64,000 nt of DNA from Patiria pectinifera (taxonomy: Eukaryota; Echinodermata; Asteroidea; Valvatida; Asterinidae), in the NCBI GenBank assembly GCA_029964075.1, contig CM057135.1, forward strand, positions 28,075,366 to 28,139,365. Direction: 5' to 3'. Numbering within the stretch: position 1 is the stretch's first letter; each line of letters opens with the position of its first letter. The position numbers were made by a program, and so were the translations under genes. The notes under the pieces were generated by a model. It worked only from the letters and a program-made list of their open reading frames with translations. It did no database searches and had not been told where the DNA came from. Of the stretch, positions 63,023 to 64,000 are shown piece after piece.

Positions 63023-64000
63023 GTAAGTATCACATAAATATTGTCCTGATAATTATTAATAATTAATAATAATAATTGTCCTAATATAGATTACCCTGGA
63101 TTGGACATTTGGGAGACATCCCCATAGAATATTTCAAACTTCAATGTCCCTAACCCAATATTCCCTTGTCCTTTTTCCACGAATTTCGGTATGTTTACTA
63201 ATTAGACCACAAGCAACAAATATAACCTAATTGCGACAATAAAATTGTGCCTCTAAAGGGGGGCTGTGACATTAGGGAGACATTAAAATGTCAAATGACA
63301 TGTCTCCCATCTTGCGAAGAAATTACGATACCGTGTCTCCTTAACGGTACCATTACACATATTTGTTTATACATGTAGTTGTAAAATTTCTCCATAATTC
63401 TGCTTGAAACAATTTTTTTGGTAATAAACCAGAATCAATAAAAAATATAAATAATTCTGTATAGAGGAAATGATGCAAGAATCATCTTGATACTACACAA
63501 TAAGTAAATCATAGGTTTATTGTCTTTGTTATGGAATGTATTGTGTCTGAGTGCCTACATGTTTATCAGAAAAGTAGGTTTCGATCCAAATGTGCAGCTT
63601 AGCCCATTGGTAACTGTACCGCCCCAAACCGCCCTGCCTTTCACTCCATGTAGCACCTGAATCCACCCGAGCACTCTATGGTTTTAAAGCCAGCCTCGGG
63701 TCGACCTTGCAACGACACAGATCAGTCGGCGACTGACTTTTCAGGATCAAGCTGTGTCTGAGCTACGACCGTCGGGAATAACTCAGTCGCCGATTTTGTG
63801 CGACCTGAGTGTAACTGCGACGATATTGAGACGATCAGTATCAGCCAGCGCTAAAAAAAAATCACCAGTCGCAAGAGTAGAAAGTTTCATCTTCTGCGAC
63901 GTGTTCCGCGACCATCACACGATTTCTCAGTTTTGTGACCTGAGCATTATTTTTCTGCTTGATGCCGACGCTTCCGTCGTGGCACAAGGAAATCGCGGGG
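63023..64000. other. Intron at right edge
   Basis: After the exon 48 donor. Contains repeated attaataatt at 63050-63075, gggagacat / atgtctccc pairs at 63100-63305, and cgtcgc-rich text from 63690. The expected TIL exon is not seen, so it lies beyond the window. Confidence 0.5.

Overview
This is a eukaryotic window with short GC-richer exons, long AT-rich introns, GT-AG splice sites and dense MITE, SINE and foldback repeats. The domain mix (VWD, C8, TIL, EGF, C-type lectin) together with the repeat style (tRNA-derived SINEs with a 'caaggcactttacc' body, many palindromic MITEs) suggests a marine invertebrate deuterostome. Echinoderm or hemichordate is my best guess and amphioxus is possible. 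This is inference and I cannot name a species.

One gene on the + strand fills the window and is open at both ends. Reading the splice sites by eye, I assembled 48 exons (1396 to 63022) totalling 7,884 coding bases, or 2,628 residues, without an in-frame stop or phase conflict. The protein is a chain of six related modules. Each module uses eight exons in the same order and phases: EGF (about 114 bp, phase 1-1); four exons for the VWD domain (a 206-221 bp, b 102-108, c 138-165, d 145-160; d also carries the first two cysteines of C8); C8 (171-186 bp); TIL (200-218 bp); and a composite TILa plus second EGF exon (172-181 bp). Modules: M1 1396-15861, M2 16632-25627, M3 27850-40117, M4 40540-48320, M5 49886-57513, M6 57806-63022 (through C8, continuing past the window). 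M3 additionally carries a two-exon C-type lectin domain (33999-35399) spliced into the middle of its C8 domain.

The architecture belongs to the gel-forming mucin / FCGBP / zonadhesin / tectorin / SCO-spondin group of secreted, disulfide-linked glycoproteins. Echinoderm adhesive proteins such as sea star footprint protein 1 use similar parts. The modules are not equivalent. Only M6 keeps the GDPH self-cleavage motif, M2 and M3 have lost the acidic calcium loop, M2 has lost both halves of a VWD disulfide, and M1 and M5 have both lost TIL cysteines 2 and 6. A secreted multimeric or adhesive product is likely; its exact role is unknown.

The introns hold several MITE families with clear terminal inverted repeats, foldback elements with central palindromes, tRNA-derived SINEs, a decayed antisense non-LTR retrotransposon fragment, a nested transposon pair, and several minisatellites. 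Some of these touch exons: copies of exon ends with intact or broken splice donors, a tRNA-like tandem array starting at a splice donor, and a 44-bp minisatellite ending next to a splice acceptor.
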